A stretch of 64,000 bases of DNA from DATKQJ01 sp035534295 (GTDB lineage Bacteria; Chloroflexota; Dormibacteria; Dormibacterales; Dormibacteraceae), in the NCBI GenBank assembly GCA_035534295.1, contig DATLSE010000049.1, forward strand, positions 1-64,000. The letters run 5' to 3'. The position numbers and the translations under genes are program-made. Under the pieces are notes generated by a model. It made no database searches. It was not told the origin of the DNA and saw nothing but the letters and a program-made list of their open reading frames with translations. How positions within the stretch are numbered: position 1 is the stretch's first letter; each line of letters begins with the position of its first letter. Shown piece after piece: positions 55,893-64,000 of the stretch.

Positions 55893-58800
55893 ATGTCGAC
55901 TGAGGCCCGGTTGCGCGCGCTCCTGGAGCAGCGTATCGCGCTCCTGGACGGGGCGATGGGAACCATGCTCCAGCGCCATGGCTTTACCGAATCCGACTTC
56001 CGCGGCCGCCGATTCAAGGATCATCCCCTCTCCCTCAGAGGAGACCTGGATCTGCTCAATCTGACCCGGCCGGAGGCCGTCCTCGAGGTGCACCGGGCCT
56101 ATCTGGAGGCCGGTTCGGACGTCATCACCACCAACACCTTCAATTCCACCCCGATGTCACAGGCCGACTACGGGCTCTCCGAGCTGGCCTATGAGCTCAG
56201 CCGCTCGGGGGCGGAGCTCGGCCGCCAGGCGGTGGCCGACTTTCCCGACCGATTGGTCATGGGCTCGCTTGGGCCCACCAGCGTCACCCTATCGATGTCC
56301 CCTCGCGTCGACGATCCGGGATATCGCGAGTCGAGCTTCGACGCCATGAGCCAGGGTTATGCCGAGGCGGTGCGGGGGTTGCGCGACGGGGGTGCCGACC
56401 TGCTCCTGATCGAGACCGCCTTCGACACCCTCAACGCCAAGGCCGCGATCGAGGCCGCGCGCCGGGTCGCGCCCGAGCTTCCCCTGGTGATATCGCTCAC
56501 GGTGGTCGATCTGAGCGGGCGCAACCTGTCAGGTCAGACCGTCGAGGCGTTCTGGGTTTCCATCGAGCACGCGCACCCCCTGGTGGTGGGCCTCAACTGC
56601 TCGCTCGGCGCCGCCCAGCTCCGCCCCCACCTGGCCGATCTGGCCCGGGTCGCTACCACCTACGTCAGCTGCTATCCCAACGCTGGTCTGCCCAACGCCT
56701 TCGGGGGTTACGACGAGAGCCCGGAGGTGACCGGGCGACTGGTGGGAGAGTTCGCGCGCGACGGGCTGGTCAACCTGGTCGGGGGCTGTTGCGGCACCAC
56801 CCCCGAACACATCCGCGCCATCAAGTCGGCGATCGCCAACCAGGCTCCGCGCTCGCTGCCGACCATCGCCCCGGCCACCCGACTGAGCGGGCTGGAGCCC
56901 TTCACCATCGGCCCCGATTCCGGCTTTGTCATGATCGGCGAGCGCAATAACGTGACCGGGTCGGCGCGCTTTCGGCGTCTGATCGAGGCCGAGGACTACG
57001 CCGGCGCCCTCGACGTCGCCCTCGAACAGGTGCGGGGGGGGGCCAACATCCTCGACGTCAACATGGATGCCGACCTACTCGACTCGGAGCGGGCGATGAC
57101 CAGATTCTTGAACTTCGTGGCCACCGAGCCCGAGGTGGCGCGAATCCCGATCATGGTTGACAGCTCGCGCTTCTCGGTCATCGAGGCCGGACTCAAGTGC
57201 GTCCAGGGCAAGGGCGTGGCCAACTCCATCAGCCTCAAGGAGGGCGAGGAGGTGTTCTTGGACCAGGCTCGCCGGGTGCGCGAGCTGGGGGCGGCTGTGG
57301 TGGTCATGGCCTTTGACGAGCGCGGGCAGGCCGACACCGTGGAGCGCAAGCTGGCGATCTGCCAGCGGGCCCACCAACTGCTCACCGAGCGCGCTGGACT
57401 GTCGAGCCAGGACATCATCTTCGACCCCAACGTGCTGGCCGTGGCTACGGGCATGGAGGAGCACTCCGGCTACGCCCAGGCCTTCATCGAGGCCACGGGC
57501 AAGATCAAGCGCCAGCTGCCCGGGGTCCACATCTCGGGCGGCATTTCAAACTTGTCGTTCGCCTTTCGCGGCAATGACGCTGTGCGGGAGGCGATGCACT
57601 CCGCCTTCCTTTATCACGCCATCGCCGCCGGTCTTGACATGGGCATCGTCAATGCCGGTCAGCTGGCGGTTTACGAGGACATCTCCCCCGAGCTGCGCAC
57701 GCTGGTCGAGGACGTGATCCTGAACCGCCGTGCGGACGCGACCGAGCGCCTGCTCGCGCTCGCCGCGGGGGGCGCCGGCTCAGGGCGCCCGCGCGAGCGC
57801 GACCTGAGCTGGCGCGAGCAGGGGGTTGAGGCCCGGATCGAGTACGCCCTGGTACATGGGGTGGACGACTTCATCGAGGCCGACGCCGAGGAGGCCCGGC
57901 TCAAGCTCGGCCGTCCCCTGGACGTGATTGAGGGGCCCCTGATGGACGGCATGAAAGTGGTAGGTGACCTGTTCGGGGCGGGCAAGATGTTCCTACCCCA
58001 GGTGGTCAAGAGCGCGCGCGCGATGAAGCGCGCTGTCGCCCACCTCGAGCCATTCATGCTCGATCAGGCGTCCCAGGTTGTCCGGCACCAGGGCCGCGTG
58101 GTCCTGGCCACGGTCAAGGGTGACGTCCATGACATCGGCAAGAACATCGTCGGCGTGGTCTTGGGCTGCAACAACTACGAGGTGTTGGATCTGGGCGTGA
58201 TGGTTCCCGCCGACCGCATCCTCGACACCGCGATCGAGGTCGGGGCCGACGCCGTCGGCCTCTCCGGTCTGATCACGCCCTCGCTCGACGAGATGGTCCA
58301 GGTGGCCGAGGAGATGCAGCGCCGAGGGCTTTCGATGCCGCTCTTGATCGGGGGCGCCACTACCTCCAAACAGCACACCGCAGTTCGCGTGGCGCCACGC
58401 TACGACGGCTCGACGGTGCACGTTCTCGACGCCTCGCGCGTGGTCGGGGTGATGTCCGATCTGCTCGACAGCAAGCGCCGCGTGACCCTGGATCGCGAGA
58501 ACCGGGAACTCCAAGAACGCCTGCGCCAGGAGCACCTGGCGAAGACCAAGCGTCCCCTCCTGCCCCTGGCCGAGGCGCGCGCTCGGCGCGATCGGCCCGC
58601 CTTCGAGAACCTGGCGGTCCCCGCCTTTACCGGAGTACGCGAGATCGAGGTTGAGCTCTCAACCCTGCGCCCCTACATCGACTGGACCTTCTTCTTCCAT
58701 GCCTGGGATCTCAAGGGGCGATTCCCCGCGATTCTGGAGCATCCCCGTTTCGGTCCCGCCGCGCACGAGCTCTACGAGCACGCTCAGAGCCTGCTCGACC

Positions 58801-59495
58801 GGATCGAGTCCGAGCGCCTGCTTCGGGCCCGGGGCCGATATGGCTTCTTCCCGGCCCATTCCGACGGCGACGACATCCAGCTCGAGCAGGGCCTGCTGCT
58901 GCCCATGCTTCGCCAGCAGGTCGATCACGGCGACGAGCGTCCCAACCGATCCCTGGCCGATTACGTCGCCCCCGCCGGCGATCACATCGGGGCCTTTGCC
59001 GTCACTGCCGGATTGGGGGCGGACGAGCTGTCTGACAGCTTTGCTGCCGACCAGGACGACTACCACGCGATCATGGTCAAGGCGCTGGCCGACCGCCTGG
59101 TTGAGGCCTTCGCCGAGCACCTTCACGAGCGCGCCCGACGCGAGTGGTACGAGTCCGGAGCGAGCCTCAGCCCGGACGATCTGATGGCCGAACGCTTCCG
59201 CGGTATCAGGCCCGCATTCGGGTATCCCGCCTGCCCCGATCACCGGCCCAAGTTCGCCCTATTCGATCTCCTCGGGGCCCGCGAGGTGGGCATGGATCTG
59301 ACCGAATCGTGCGCCATGCTTCCCCCCGCGTCGGTCTCGGGTATCTATCTCGCCCACCCCCAGGCGGGCTACTTCACGGTTGGAAAGCTCGGTCTCGATC
59401 AGGTCCAGGACTATGCCCGGCGCAGCGGGATCAGCCTGGCCGAGGCCGAGCGCTGGCTGAGTCCGAACCTCAACTACGAACTCGACCGCAGCTGA
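55893..59495 (+). CDS. metH: Cobalamin-dependent methionine synthase
   Basis: The 1200-residue protein has all four modules in order. The homocysteine domain has zinc Cys in GLNCSLGA and GGCCGTTPEH. The methyltetrahydrofolate domain reads MIGERNNVTGSARFRRL and INANMD-like ILDVNMDADLLDSE. The cobalamin domain has the DxHxxG motif in KGDVHDIGKN and a later SGLITPSLDEMV. The SAM-dependent reactivation domain ends with RPAFGYPACPDHRPK and ESCAMLPPASVSGIYLAHP. It remethylates homocysteine. ATG 55893 is preferred over 55887 because AGGAG is then 6 nt away. No B12 or SAM riboswitch is visible in the 127-bp upstream region. Confidence 0.97.
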   Translation: MSTEARLRALLEQRIALLDGAMGTMLQRHGFTESDFRGRRFKDHPLSLRGDLDLLNLTRPEAVLEVHRAYLEAGSDVITTNTFNSTPMSQADYGLSELAYELSRSGAELGRQAVADFPDRLVMGSLGPTSVTLSMSPRVDDPGYRESSFDAMSQGYAEAVRGLRDGGADLLLIETAFDTLNAKAAIEAARRVAPELPLVISLTVVDLSGRNLSGQTVEAFWVSIEHAHPLVVGLNCSLGAAQLRPHLADLARVATTYVSCYPNAGLPNAFGGYDESPEVTGRLVGEFARDGLVNLVGGCCGTTPEHIRAIKSAIANQAPRSLPTIAPATRLSGLEPFTIGPDSGFVMIGERNNVTGSARFRRLIEAEDYAGALDVALEQVRGGANILDVNMDADLLDSERAMTRFLNFVATEPEVARIPIMVDSSRFSVIEAGLKCVQGKGVANSISLKEGEEVFLDQARRVRELGAAVVVMAFDERGQADTVERKLAICQRAHQLLTERAGLSSQDIIFDPNVLAVATGMEEHSGYAQAFIEATGKIKRQLPGVHISGGISNLSFAFRGNDAVREAMHSAFLYHAIAAGLDMGIVNAGQLAVYEDISPELRTLVEDVILNRRADATERLLALAAGGAGSGRPRERDLSWREQGVEARIEYALVHGVDDFIEADAEEARLKLGRPLDVIEGPLMDGMKVVGDLFGAGKMFLPQVVKSARAMKRAVAHLEPFMLDQASQVVRHQGRVVLATVKGDVHDIGKNIVGVVLGCNNYEVLDLGVMVPADRILDTAIEVGADAVGLSGLITPSLDEMVQVAEEMQRRGLSMPLLIGGATTSKQHTAVRVAPRYDGSTVHVLDASRVVGVMSDLLDSKRRVTLDRENRELQERLRQEHLAKTKRPLLPLAEARARRDRPAFENLAVPAFTGVREIEVELSTLRPYIDWTFFFHAWDLKGRFPAILEHPRFGPAAHELYEHAQSLLDRIESERLLRARGRYGFFPAHSDGDDIQLEQGLLLPMLRQQVDHGDERPNRSLADYVAPAGDHIGAFAVTAGLGADELSDSFAADQDDYHAIMVKALADRLVEAFAEHLHERARREWYESGASLSPDDLMAERFRGIRPAFGYPACPDHRPKFALFDLLGAREVGMDLTESCAMLPPASVSGIYLAHPQAGYFTVGKLGLDQVQDYARRSGISLAEAERWLSPNLNYELDRS

Positions 59496-59499
59496 TGCC

Positions 59500-59910
59500 T
59501 CAGCGCCGGGCGCGGGTCCAAAGGCTCGCCGCCTGGCCGATGGTGCGCACCTCGAGCTTGCGCTTGGCGCGCTCCCAGTACTCGCGCGCGGTGCTGGTTC
59601 CGACCCCCATCCGTCGCGCCGCCTCCTTCAGTTGCAGGCCGCCCGCGAGCTGGGCCAGGAGCTCCTGCTCGCGGTCGGATAGCGACTCCAGGCGATGCTC
59701 GCCGGGAGCGACCTCGATCCCGAATCCGTGCTCCTTGAGCGCTGAGACCAGGCCGTCGGTGTCGGCGCCGTGGGCCAGCTCCAGGTGGAGGTGGGCACGA
59801 TGCCAGCGCACCGAGCTCAGGTCAATCGAGAGCTCGGCGCAGGATGAAAAGGCTCGCTCCAGATCGCGCGAACCACCGACTCCGCTCACCCGAATCGTCC
59901 AATGTGCCAT
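59500..59910 (-). CDS. LuxR-type HTH protein with unknown N-terminal domain
   Basis: The 136-residue protein ends with a GerE/LuxR DNA-binding domain (LSDREQELLAQLAGGLQLKE, AARRMGVGTSTAREYWERAK, KLEVRTIGQAASLW). The N-terminal ~70 residues form a small alpha/beta domain without a phosphoacceptor Asp pattern (WTIRVSGVGGSRDLERAFSS). It is preceded by a structured leader with an intrinsic terminator 13-42 nt before its ATG, and follows the tadE-tadG-tadE genes, which it may regulate. Confidence 0.85.
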   Translation of the reverse strand: MAHWTIRVSGVGGSRDLERAFSSCAELSIDLSSVRWHRAHLHLELAHGADTDGLVSALKEHGFGIEVAPGEHRLESLSDREQELLAQLAGGLQLKEAARRMGVGTSTAREYWERAKRKLEVRTIGQAASLWTRARR

Positions 59911-59922
59911 CTCACCCCAAAC

Positions 59923-59952
59923 AAAAAAGGCCCCCGCCGAATGGCGGGGGCC
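59923..59952 (-). terminator. Intrinsic terminator/attenuator before the LuxR-type gene
   Basis: On the minus strand GGCCCCCGCC-ATTC-GGCGGGGGCC forms a perfect 10-bp stem followed by TTTTTTG. It is the only canonical Rho-independent terminator seen in the window. It lies between the small upstream ORF and the LuxR-type start, so it can end an independent small RNA or regulate read-through. Confidence 0.9.
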
Positions 59953-59955
59953 GAA

Positions 59956-60017
59956 GCTGAAGCGCCCTCAATAAGGGCGCCAAGCAGCATCCGCCCCGGG
60001 GCTACATCCGATTGAGG
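59956..60017 (-). ncRNA. Foldable leader RNA with competing stems
   Basis: GCGCCCT/AGGGCGC (59980-59974 with 59968-59962, loop of 5) is extended by GCTG/CAGC. One arm region, ATTGAGG (59972-59966), is also fully complementary to CCTCAAT at 60017-60011. The two pairings are mutually exclusive and lie just before the terminator, as in attenuators. The predicted transcript from 60049 to the terminator is about 125 nt. No known riboswitch class is recognised. Confidence 0.5.
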
Positions 60018-60045
60018 AAAGGTCGCTGCGGAGGTGGACCAGCAT
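59968..60045 (-). CDS. 25-codon upstream ORF (candidate leader peptide)
   Basis: ATG 60045 lies 10 nt after the TACACT -10 and the frame runs to TGA at 59968, inside the loop of the hairpin preceding the terminator. The peptide begins MLVHLRSDLSSIGC and ends AAWRPY. Translation to its stop would unfold the first hairpin, so it could control termination. There is no run of one amino acid that would name a signal. The ORF is too short to prove by itself. Confidence 0.4.
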   Translation of the reverse strand: MLVHLRSDLSSIGCSPGADAAWRPY

Positions 60046-60055
60046 CGTTGCCGAA

Positions 60056-60086
60056 AGTGTAGTCGAGCCTGCCTGCACCCGCTCAA
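60056..60086 (-). promoter_or_regulatory. Promoter TTGAGC-N19-TACACT for the leader RNA
   Basis: TTGAGC (60086-60081) contains the tadE stop codon, and TACACT is at 60061-60056. This would allow transcription of the leader and LuxR-type gene separately from the tad genes upstream. Confidence 0.45.
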
Positions 60087-60580
60087 CCCGCCTCCAGAGC
60101 GCTGGCCGTGGCGTGGATGGTGACGGTGGTCAGGAGCTGGCGCAGCATCGGGGTGATAAAGACGTAGTCGTAGGTGGCCGAGATCATGATCACGCTCCCC
60201 GGTGCCACGCAGGTGGCCTGCGTGTAGCCCGAGTTGGGCACGAAGGCGCCCGCGCTGGCGCTGTAGCGACCACAGGTGACCAGGGCCCCGTTTGCAGCCA
60301 GCGCATAACTGATGTTGAGGTGTGCGTCGTCGTTGCTTATCCGGGCCGGAGCCGAGGTCAGGGTCAGATTGCCCTCGATCGTGTCGCGCCCGGGCGCGGG
60401 GGCGGACGACCACGCGGTGGGGTGGGTGGCGGCGAATCTGGCCGCCACCTCTGACGCCTGAAAGGCGGCGACGCGGCCGGCGAAGAGGTAGGCGAAATCC
60501 ATGATCCCGAGCACCAGGACCAGGGTCAGGCTGGCCACCAGTGAGAACTCGAGCAGGGCCTGTCCGGAGCGGGCCCTCAC
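60083..60580 (-). CDS. TadE-like pseudopilin (second copy)
   Basis: The 165-residue protein has the TadE start RSGQALLEFSLVASLTLVLV, one membrane helix, and a small exported domain with two Cys in TCGRYSASAGAFVP and TQATC. TadE proteins are minor pseudopilins of the Tad pilus. It is clearly a paralogue of the protein at 61821-62333, sharing the CGRYSASAG block. The GTG start overlaps the tadG stop (GTGA). Confidence 0.88.
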   Translation of the reverse strand: MRARSGQALLEFSLVASLTLVLVLGIMDFAYLFAGRVAAFQASEVAARFAATHPTAWSSAPAPGRDTIEGNLTLTSAPARISNDDAHLNISYALAANGALVTCGRYSASAGAFVPNSGYTQATCVAPGSVIMISATYDYVFITPMLRQLLTTVTIHATASALEAG

Positions 60581-61821
60581 GGCAGCAGGGCCACCCCGCC
60601 CGCCGACGCGCTCGGACCCTGATACTGCCCGGCGCCGGATGGATTGAGCGCGAGCTGGGCTCCGCGGTTCAGATGCAGGCTGGCCAGGAGCAGGTTGGCG
60701 TCGAACTGGATCGGGGTTCCGGTGCCGATTTGGAGTGAGGACCCGATCGCGTACCAGGTGCCCCCGATGGCGGTGGTGCCGGCCGAGATCACGCTTCCTT
60801 GAGCGTTACCTCGGTCGGCAAAGATCGCCATCCCGGCCAGCGACCCCGTGCTCGGGGCGCTCAGGTTGAAGCTGGATCCACCGGCGGCGATGCCGCCTCC
60901 GGCGGCCCCGCTGGGGCATGCAGTGGGATAGCCGGGACAGGCCAGATAGACGCTGACGCCGGTGCCCGAAAGCGCGGCCCCCGCCGTCGTGGACAGACTC
61001 CCCGTGAGCACGTAAAGGCCCGGGGTCAGGTTCAGGCTGAAGGTGCCGACGACGCTGATCTGGGAGTAGAGGCCGGGGTTGATGCTTCCGCTGCCCGAGC
61101 TGGGCGAGGTGTAATTGACCGCGGTGCCTGAGATCTGGGGGGCGGCCAGCGAGGGCCAGGGGTCGGCGACCGCCGCCTGTACCACCGGCGTCGGGGTGAT
61201 GGTGGAGCCACTGCCGAGCGAGTAGCCACCCCCGGCGATGCCGACGGCGCTGGCTGTGATCGACGCCCGGGAGGCGAGCCCAATGCCTCGGGCGGAGGTG
61301 GAGTCGGAGATTATCGGGGAGCCCGTTGACAGCGAGGCGGAGACCAACAGCGAGAGGTCGGTGCCGGAGCCCGAGAACAGGCATAGTGCGCAGGGCGCCG
61401 GCGCCGGTCCGGTACCCACCGCGCCGGCGTGGGCCAGCGCGCTGACCGGCACACTGTCGATACCGAGCGCGGGGAGGAAGTAGGTGGGCCGGGAGATCGC
61501 TACCCTGGCGGCCACCTCCGCCACCGCGGTTGGGCTGGCGGTAACCGCACCCGAGGCGTCAAGGAAGGTTACGGTCAGAGCGGAGATCGGAATCCCATTC
61601 GCCACCGCCAGCGTCCCGGCGAAGCCTGTGGCCGAGCTCAGAGTTCCCCCGGAGCTTAGATTTGAGAACGCCGCCAGGGCCGCGGCGTCGGCGGCGGCCT
61701 GGGCCTGCTGTTGGCTCTGGGAGACCGAGCCGGAGTCGATCACCAGCCCCACAAACCCGATCAGGACGGTGGAGAGAATGGCGACCAGCGGTAGCACCTG
61801 GCCCCGCCTCGAGTTTCTCAT
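60577..61821 (-). CDS. TadG-like Tad pilus assembly protein
   Basis: The 414-residue protein begins RRGQVLPLVAILSTVLIGFV, the PF13400-type TadG N-terminal helix, with VIDSGSVSQSQQQAQAAADA. The rest is a Gly/Ser-rich exported beta-type region resembling collagen-binding or DUF-type adhesin domains (ITPTPVVQAAVADPWPSL, LNLTPGLYVLTGSLSTTAG). It probably anchors or decorates the pilus. ATG 61821 shares one base with the upstream stop (TGATG); GTG 61824 is the alternative. Confidence 0.85.
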   Translation of the reverse strand: MRNSRRGQVLPLVAILSTVLIGFVGLVIDSGSVSQSQQQAQAAADAAALAAFSNLSSGGTLSSATGFAGTLAVANGIPISALTVTFLDASGAVTASPTAVAEVAARVAISRPTYFLPALGIDSVPVSALAHAGAVGTGPAPAPCALCLFSGSGTDLSLLVSASLSTGSPIISDSTSARGIGLASRASITASAVGIAGGGYSLGSGSTITPTPVVQAAVADPWPSLAAPQISGTAVNYTSPSSGSGSINPGLYSQISVVGTFSLNLTPGLYVLTGSLSTTAGAALSGTGVSVYLACPGYPTACPSGAAGGGIAAGGSSFNLSAPSTGSLAGMAIFADRGNAQGSVISAGTTAIGGTWYAIGSSLQIGTGTPIQFDANLLLASLHLNRGAQLALNPSGAGQYQGPSASAGGVALLP

Positions 61822-62333
61822 CACGGTGTGAGCGGCATCGCCGCCGCCGCCTGCAGGTTGACGGTGGGACCGAACTGGGACCGGAACAAAGGACTGATCA
61901 GGGCCGTGGGGTCGCTCACGCTGATCTTGACCAGTCCTCCCGCCGCCAGGCACGAGGTCTGGGTGGAGCCGGATGCGGGTACGAATTGACCGGCGCTGGC
62001 GCTGTAGCGGCCACACAGAACAGGATTCGGATTTCCCGGGCGGTAGTAGAGCACGCCCAGGTCGGTGTCGTCGTTGGTCAGGCCGAGCCCCGCGGCGCTG
62101 GATAGAACCTGGCCCTGGATGGTGTTCGACGGGGGTGCCGAGGCCGAGCTCCAGGCGCTGGGATGGCCCTCGGCCCAGCCGGCGCCGATCCGGACCGCTC
62201 CCTCCAGCTGGAGCTCGTCCGCGAAGAGGAGGCCGAACTCGACCGCGCCCAACAGGAGCAGGGCGAGAAGGACGGAGGTGAGCGCGAACTCGACCAGGGC
62301 CTGACCCGAGCGGGCGGAGGGGGGGAACCTCAA
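61821..62333 (-). CDS. TadE-like pseudopilin (first copy)
   Basis: The 170-residue protein starts RSGQALVEFALTSVLLALLL, a TadE helix, and has LCGRYSASAGQFVPASGSTQ with a second Cys in TSCLAAGG. The TTG at 62333 is chosen because it precedes the family N-terminus and lies ~11 nt after TATCGT on the minus strand; the longer open frame would run antisense to cpaB. It is first in the minus-strand tad operon. Confidence 0.85.
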   Translation of the reverse strand: MRFPPSARSGQALVEFALTSVLLALLLLGAVEFGLLFADELQLEGAVRIGAGWAEGHPSAWSSASAPPSNTIQGQVLSSAAGLGLTNDDTDLGVLYYRPGNPNPVLCGRYSASAGQFVPASGSTQTSCLAAGGLVKISVSDPTALISPLFRSQFGPTVNLQAAAAMPLTP

Positions 62334-62369
62334 AGCCAGAATGAACGATAGCCCAACCTGGCGGACACC

Positions 62370-62375
62370 TAAGAT
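62370..62375 (+). promoter_or_regulatory. -10 element (TAAGAT) for cpaB-tadC
   Basis: TAAGAT is 9 nt before GTG 62385, giving a leader of one to three bases. It is in the 51-bp divergent region with the tadE operon. Confidence 0.45.
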
Positions 62376-62384
62376 GAAGATCAA

Positions 62385-63146
62385 GTGGCCGCCAAGTCGT
62401 CGCCTCGGCGCATCAACTGGCCTCTGGTGGCGCTGGGCCTGGTCGTGTTTGGGTTCGGCTTCGTGGCCGTGACCGTCTACGGCCAGTCGCTGCGCTCGGC
62501 GCCCAGCGGTTCCACCGCGGCGGTCCTGGTCGCCGCTCGCGATCTCGCGTTGGGCAGCGTCCTGGCGCCGGGCGATCTTGAAGTGAGCCACCTCAACAGC
62601 GCCGACGTTCCCCCCTCCGCCCTGTCCACGGTGGCCTCAGCGCAGGGGCGGGTCCTCTTGATCGCGCTGCGCCGCGGCCAGCCGGTGCTGGCCAACTTCT
62701 TGACCGGAGCCGGCGCCTCCAGCGGATCTGGCGCGGGTTCGCTGCATCTGGCCCAGGGTCTGGTCGCATACACCCTACCCGCCTCCGAGCAGCAGGCGGT
62801 GGCGGGATACATCGAGGCCGGAGATCGCATCGACGTCATCGCTCTGGTGGTTCCCCGCGGCGGTGGCCCGACCAACGTGCGCACCGTGTTCGTGGACGTG
62901 CCGGTGATCCGGATCGGCGCCGCCGGGCAGGCATCCGGTGCGGGGACGGCGAGCAGCCTCACGGTCGCGGTGAGCGAGTGCGACGCCGAGTATCTGACCT
63001 GGCTGCTGGCCAACGCGCAGCTCAAATACTCACTCCCCTCCGGCCTCGACCAGGCGCCAGCGGCGACCTCCGGCTCCTGCCCGGGCGGGGCCGGAGGGGT
63101 GGTGGGGGTCTCGTCGGTACAGGGCCGCTGGCCAGGGCTCTACTGA
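62385..63146 (+). CDS. cpaB: Tad pilus assembly protein CpaB/RcpC
   Basis: The 253-residue protein has an N-terminal helix (WPLVALGLVVFGFGFVAVTV), then a SAF domain (AVLVAARDLALGSVLAPGDL, LRRGQPVLANFL) and the RcpC domain (YIEAGDRIDVIALVV, VFVDVPVIRIG, YLTWLLANAQLKYSL). It acts in the periplasm or wall zone guiding the secretin or pilus. The GTG start is essentially leaderless. tadC follows 10 bp later. Confidence 0.9.
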   Translation: MAAKSSPRRINWPLVALGLVVFGFGFVAVTVYGQSLRSAPSGSTAAVLVAARDLALGSVLAPGDLEVSHLNSADVPPSALSTVASAQGRVLLIALRRGQPVLANFLTGAGASSGSGAGSLHLAQGLVAYTLPASEQQAVAGYIEAGDRIDVIALVVPRGGGPTNVRTVFVDVPVIRIGAAGQASGAGTASSLTVAVSECDAEYLTWLLANAQLKYSLPSGLDQAPAATSGSCPGGAGGVVGVSSVQGRWPGLY

Positions 63147-63156
63147 GCGCCGGAGC

Positions 63157-64000
63157 ATGATTCCCCTCCTGGCCCTGGTCTGCGCCGCCGGCCTGACCCT
63201 GATCGCGGCCGGGTTCCGCGTTGGTCGTCGTGTCCCGTCCATCTCCGACCCGGTCCAGGCCCGGCTCCTGGCCTACGGCGCCCTGGCGCGGCACGCCCCG
63301 GACGCCGGTGCCCGGGATCAGAGCTTCCACGAGCGCATGATCCGCCCCCGCATCGAGTCGTTGCGGGCCCGGATCGTAGCGCGGCTGCCCGTGGAGCAGC
63401 AGCGCGAGCTGGCTCAGCAACTCGAATTCGTAGGAGAGCCGCTGGGTATGAGCGCTTCGGACTTCGTCATCCTGCGTTTTGCGGCGACGGTCGCCGCCTT
63501 CACCCTCGGGATCGTTCTCGCCCTGCCCAGCGGCCGGTTGGCGCTGGAGGTCGTGGCCGCGGGGGTGCTGGCCCTGCTCGCCTACTGGGGAGTGGGCTAC
63601 TGGCTCCGGCGCGCGGTCCGCTCGCGCCGCGCCGAGTACCTCGTCGCCCTGCCCGCGGCCATTGACCTGCTCGTGGTCTGCATCGAGGCTGGGCTCACCT
63701 TCGACGCCGCGCTGGATCGGCTGGTGGACAAGTACCACAATCCTCTGACCGAGGGGCTGGGCGGGGTCTTAGCCGAGATCCGCCTGGGTGCGCCCAGACT
63801 CGAGGCCCTGGAGCGTTTCAGCCGTCGTAGCGGCGTGCCCGAGCTGCTCCGGTTCAGCCAGGCCATCGGGGCCTCGCAGCGCATGGGCGTACCCCTGGCC
63901 CAGGTCGTGCGCACCCAGGCTGACGACGTCCGCTTCCGGCGCCGCGAGCGGGCGCGCCAGCTCGGCGCCACGGCGCCGGTCAAAATGGTCGTGCCCATGG
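63157..64000 (+). CDS. tadC: TadC-like type II/IV secretion inner-membrane platform protein (3' truncated)
   Basis: The open frame runs off the window end (281 codons visible). It has an N-terminal helix, two central helices (FILRFAATVAAFTLGIVLAL-type and VVAAGVLALLAYWGVGYWL), and the T2SF domain LPAAIDLLVVCIEAGLTFDA with LAEIRLGAPRLEALERFSRR, ending LGATAPVKMVVPM. The last motif is typical of TadC. It usually pairs with TadB and is driven by the TadA ATPase, neither of which lies between cpaB and this gene. Confidence 0.9.
   Translation, partial: MIPLLALVCAAGLTLIAAGFRVGRRVPSISDPVQARLLAYGALARHAPDAGARDQSFHERMIRPRIESLRARIVARLPVEQQRELAQQLEFVGEPLGMSASDFVILRFAATVAAFTLGIVLALPSGRLALEVVAAGVLALLAYWGVGYWLRRAVRSRRAEYLVALPAAIDLLVVCIEAGLTFDAALDRLVDKYHNPLTEGLGGVLAEIRLGAPRLEALERFSRRSGVPELLRFSQAIGASQRMGVPLAQVVRTQADDVRFRRRERARQLGATAPVKMVVPM

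Noticed and set aside
1..64000. CRISPR arrays, insertion sequences, integrases, rRNA genes
   Set aside because: No regularly spaced repeats, no transposase or recombinase motifs and no rRNA-like sequence were found on reading both strands.

Overview
The window is GC-rich, gene-dense bacterial chromosome with almost no intergenic space. Complete coenzyme F420 biosynthesis, a MoaD-MoaE fusion, a Ser/Thr kinase, a GH15 glucoamylase, ATP-type PEP carboxykinase and a Tad/Flp pilus locus point to a soil-type member of the terrabacterial lineages. A Chloroflexota/Dormibacterota-like or deep actinobacterium-like genome would fit. No rRNA or tRNA gene is present, so the placement is inference.

Layout: the 3' part of ispH (1-886) faces a MaoC-like enzyme with a long Arg/Pro tail. 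Next come a Nudix-htpX pair, a lipoprotein, and a minus-strand run of birA, an M24 peptidase and a 2-hydroxyacid dehydrogenase. A six-gene operon at 7486-12685 carries two small unknown genes followed by cofC, cofE, cofD and fbiC, enough to make F420. Positions 12.7-41 kb hold mixed housekeeping and metabolic genes: M3 peptidase, yqeY, nth, a kinase, SDR and MDR dehydrogenases, glucoamylase, an acyl-CoA carboxyltransferase, a LysR regulator, two GT87-like membrane proteins, a VWA protein, pckA, moaDE, clpP, and a SufR-like regulator heading nnrE and a beta-CASP-like nuclease gene.

Positions 41.4-47.2 kb look like accessory DNA. Three minus-strand genes resemble type IV secretion parts (TrbL/VirB6-like, a small two-helix protein, a VirD4/TraG-like ATPase without membrane anchor). 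A divergent plus-strand operon encodes a sigma region 2-like protein, a membrane-anchored SARP-like regulator and an unknown exported protein. Then follow a FAD oxidoreductase, a Tat-exported two-subunit molybdenum hydroxylase (IorAB-like), an acyl-CoA dehydrogenase, a split chromate transporter, a TSUP permease and full-length metH. The window ends in a divided Tad locus: tadE-tadG-tadE plus a LuxR-type gene on the minus strand, cpaB and tadC on the plus strand.

Three signals run across the window. Many genes carry a -10 hexamer (TANNNT or GACAAT) 6-8 nt before ATG/GTG with no Shine-Dalgarno, which predicts leaderless mRNAs. Several divergent gene pairs share overlapping, symmetric -10 elements. 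Two genes appear to begin at CTG. Intrinsic terminators are nearly absent. The one clear example (59923-59952) follows a 25-codon upstream ORF inside a foldable leader before the LuxR-type gene, and is a good candidate for an undescribed attenuator or small RNA.
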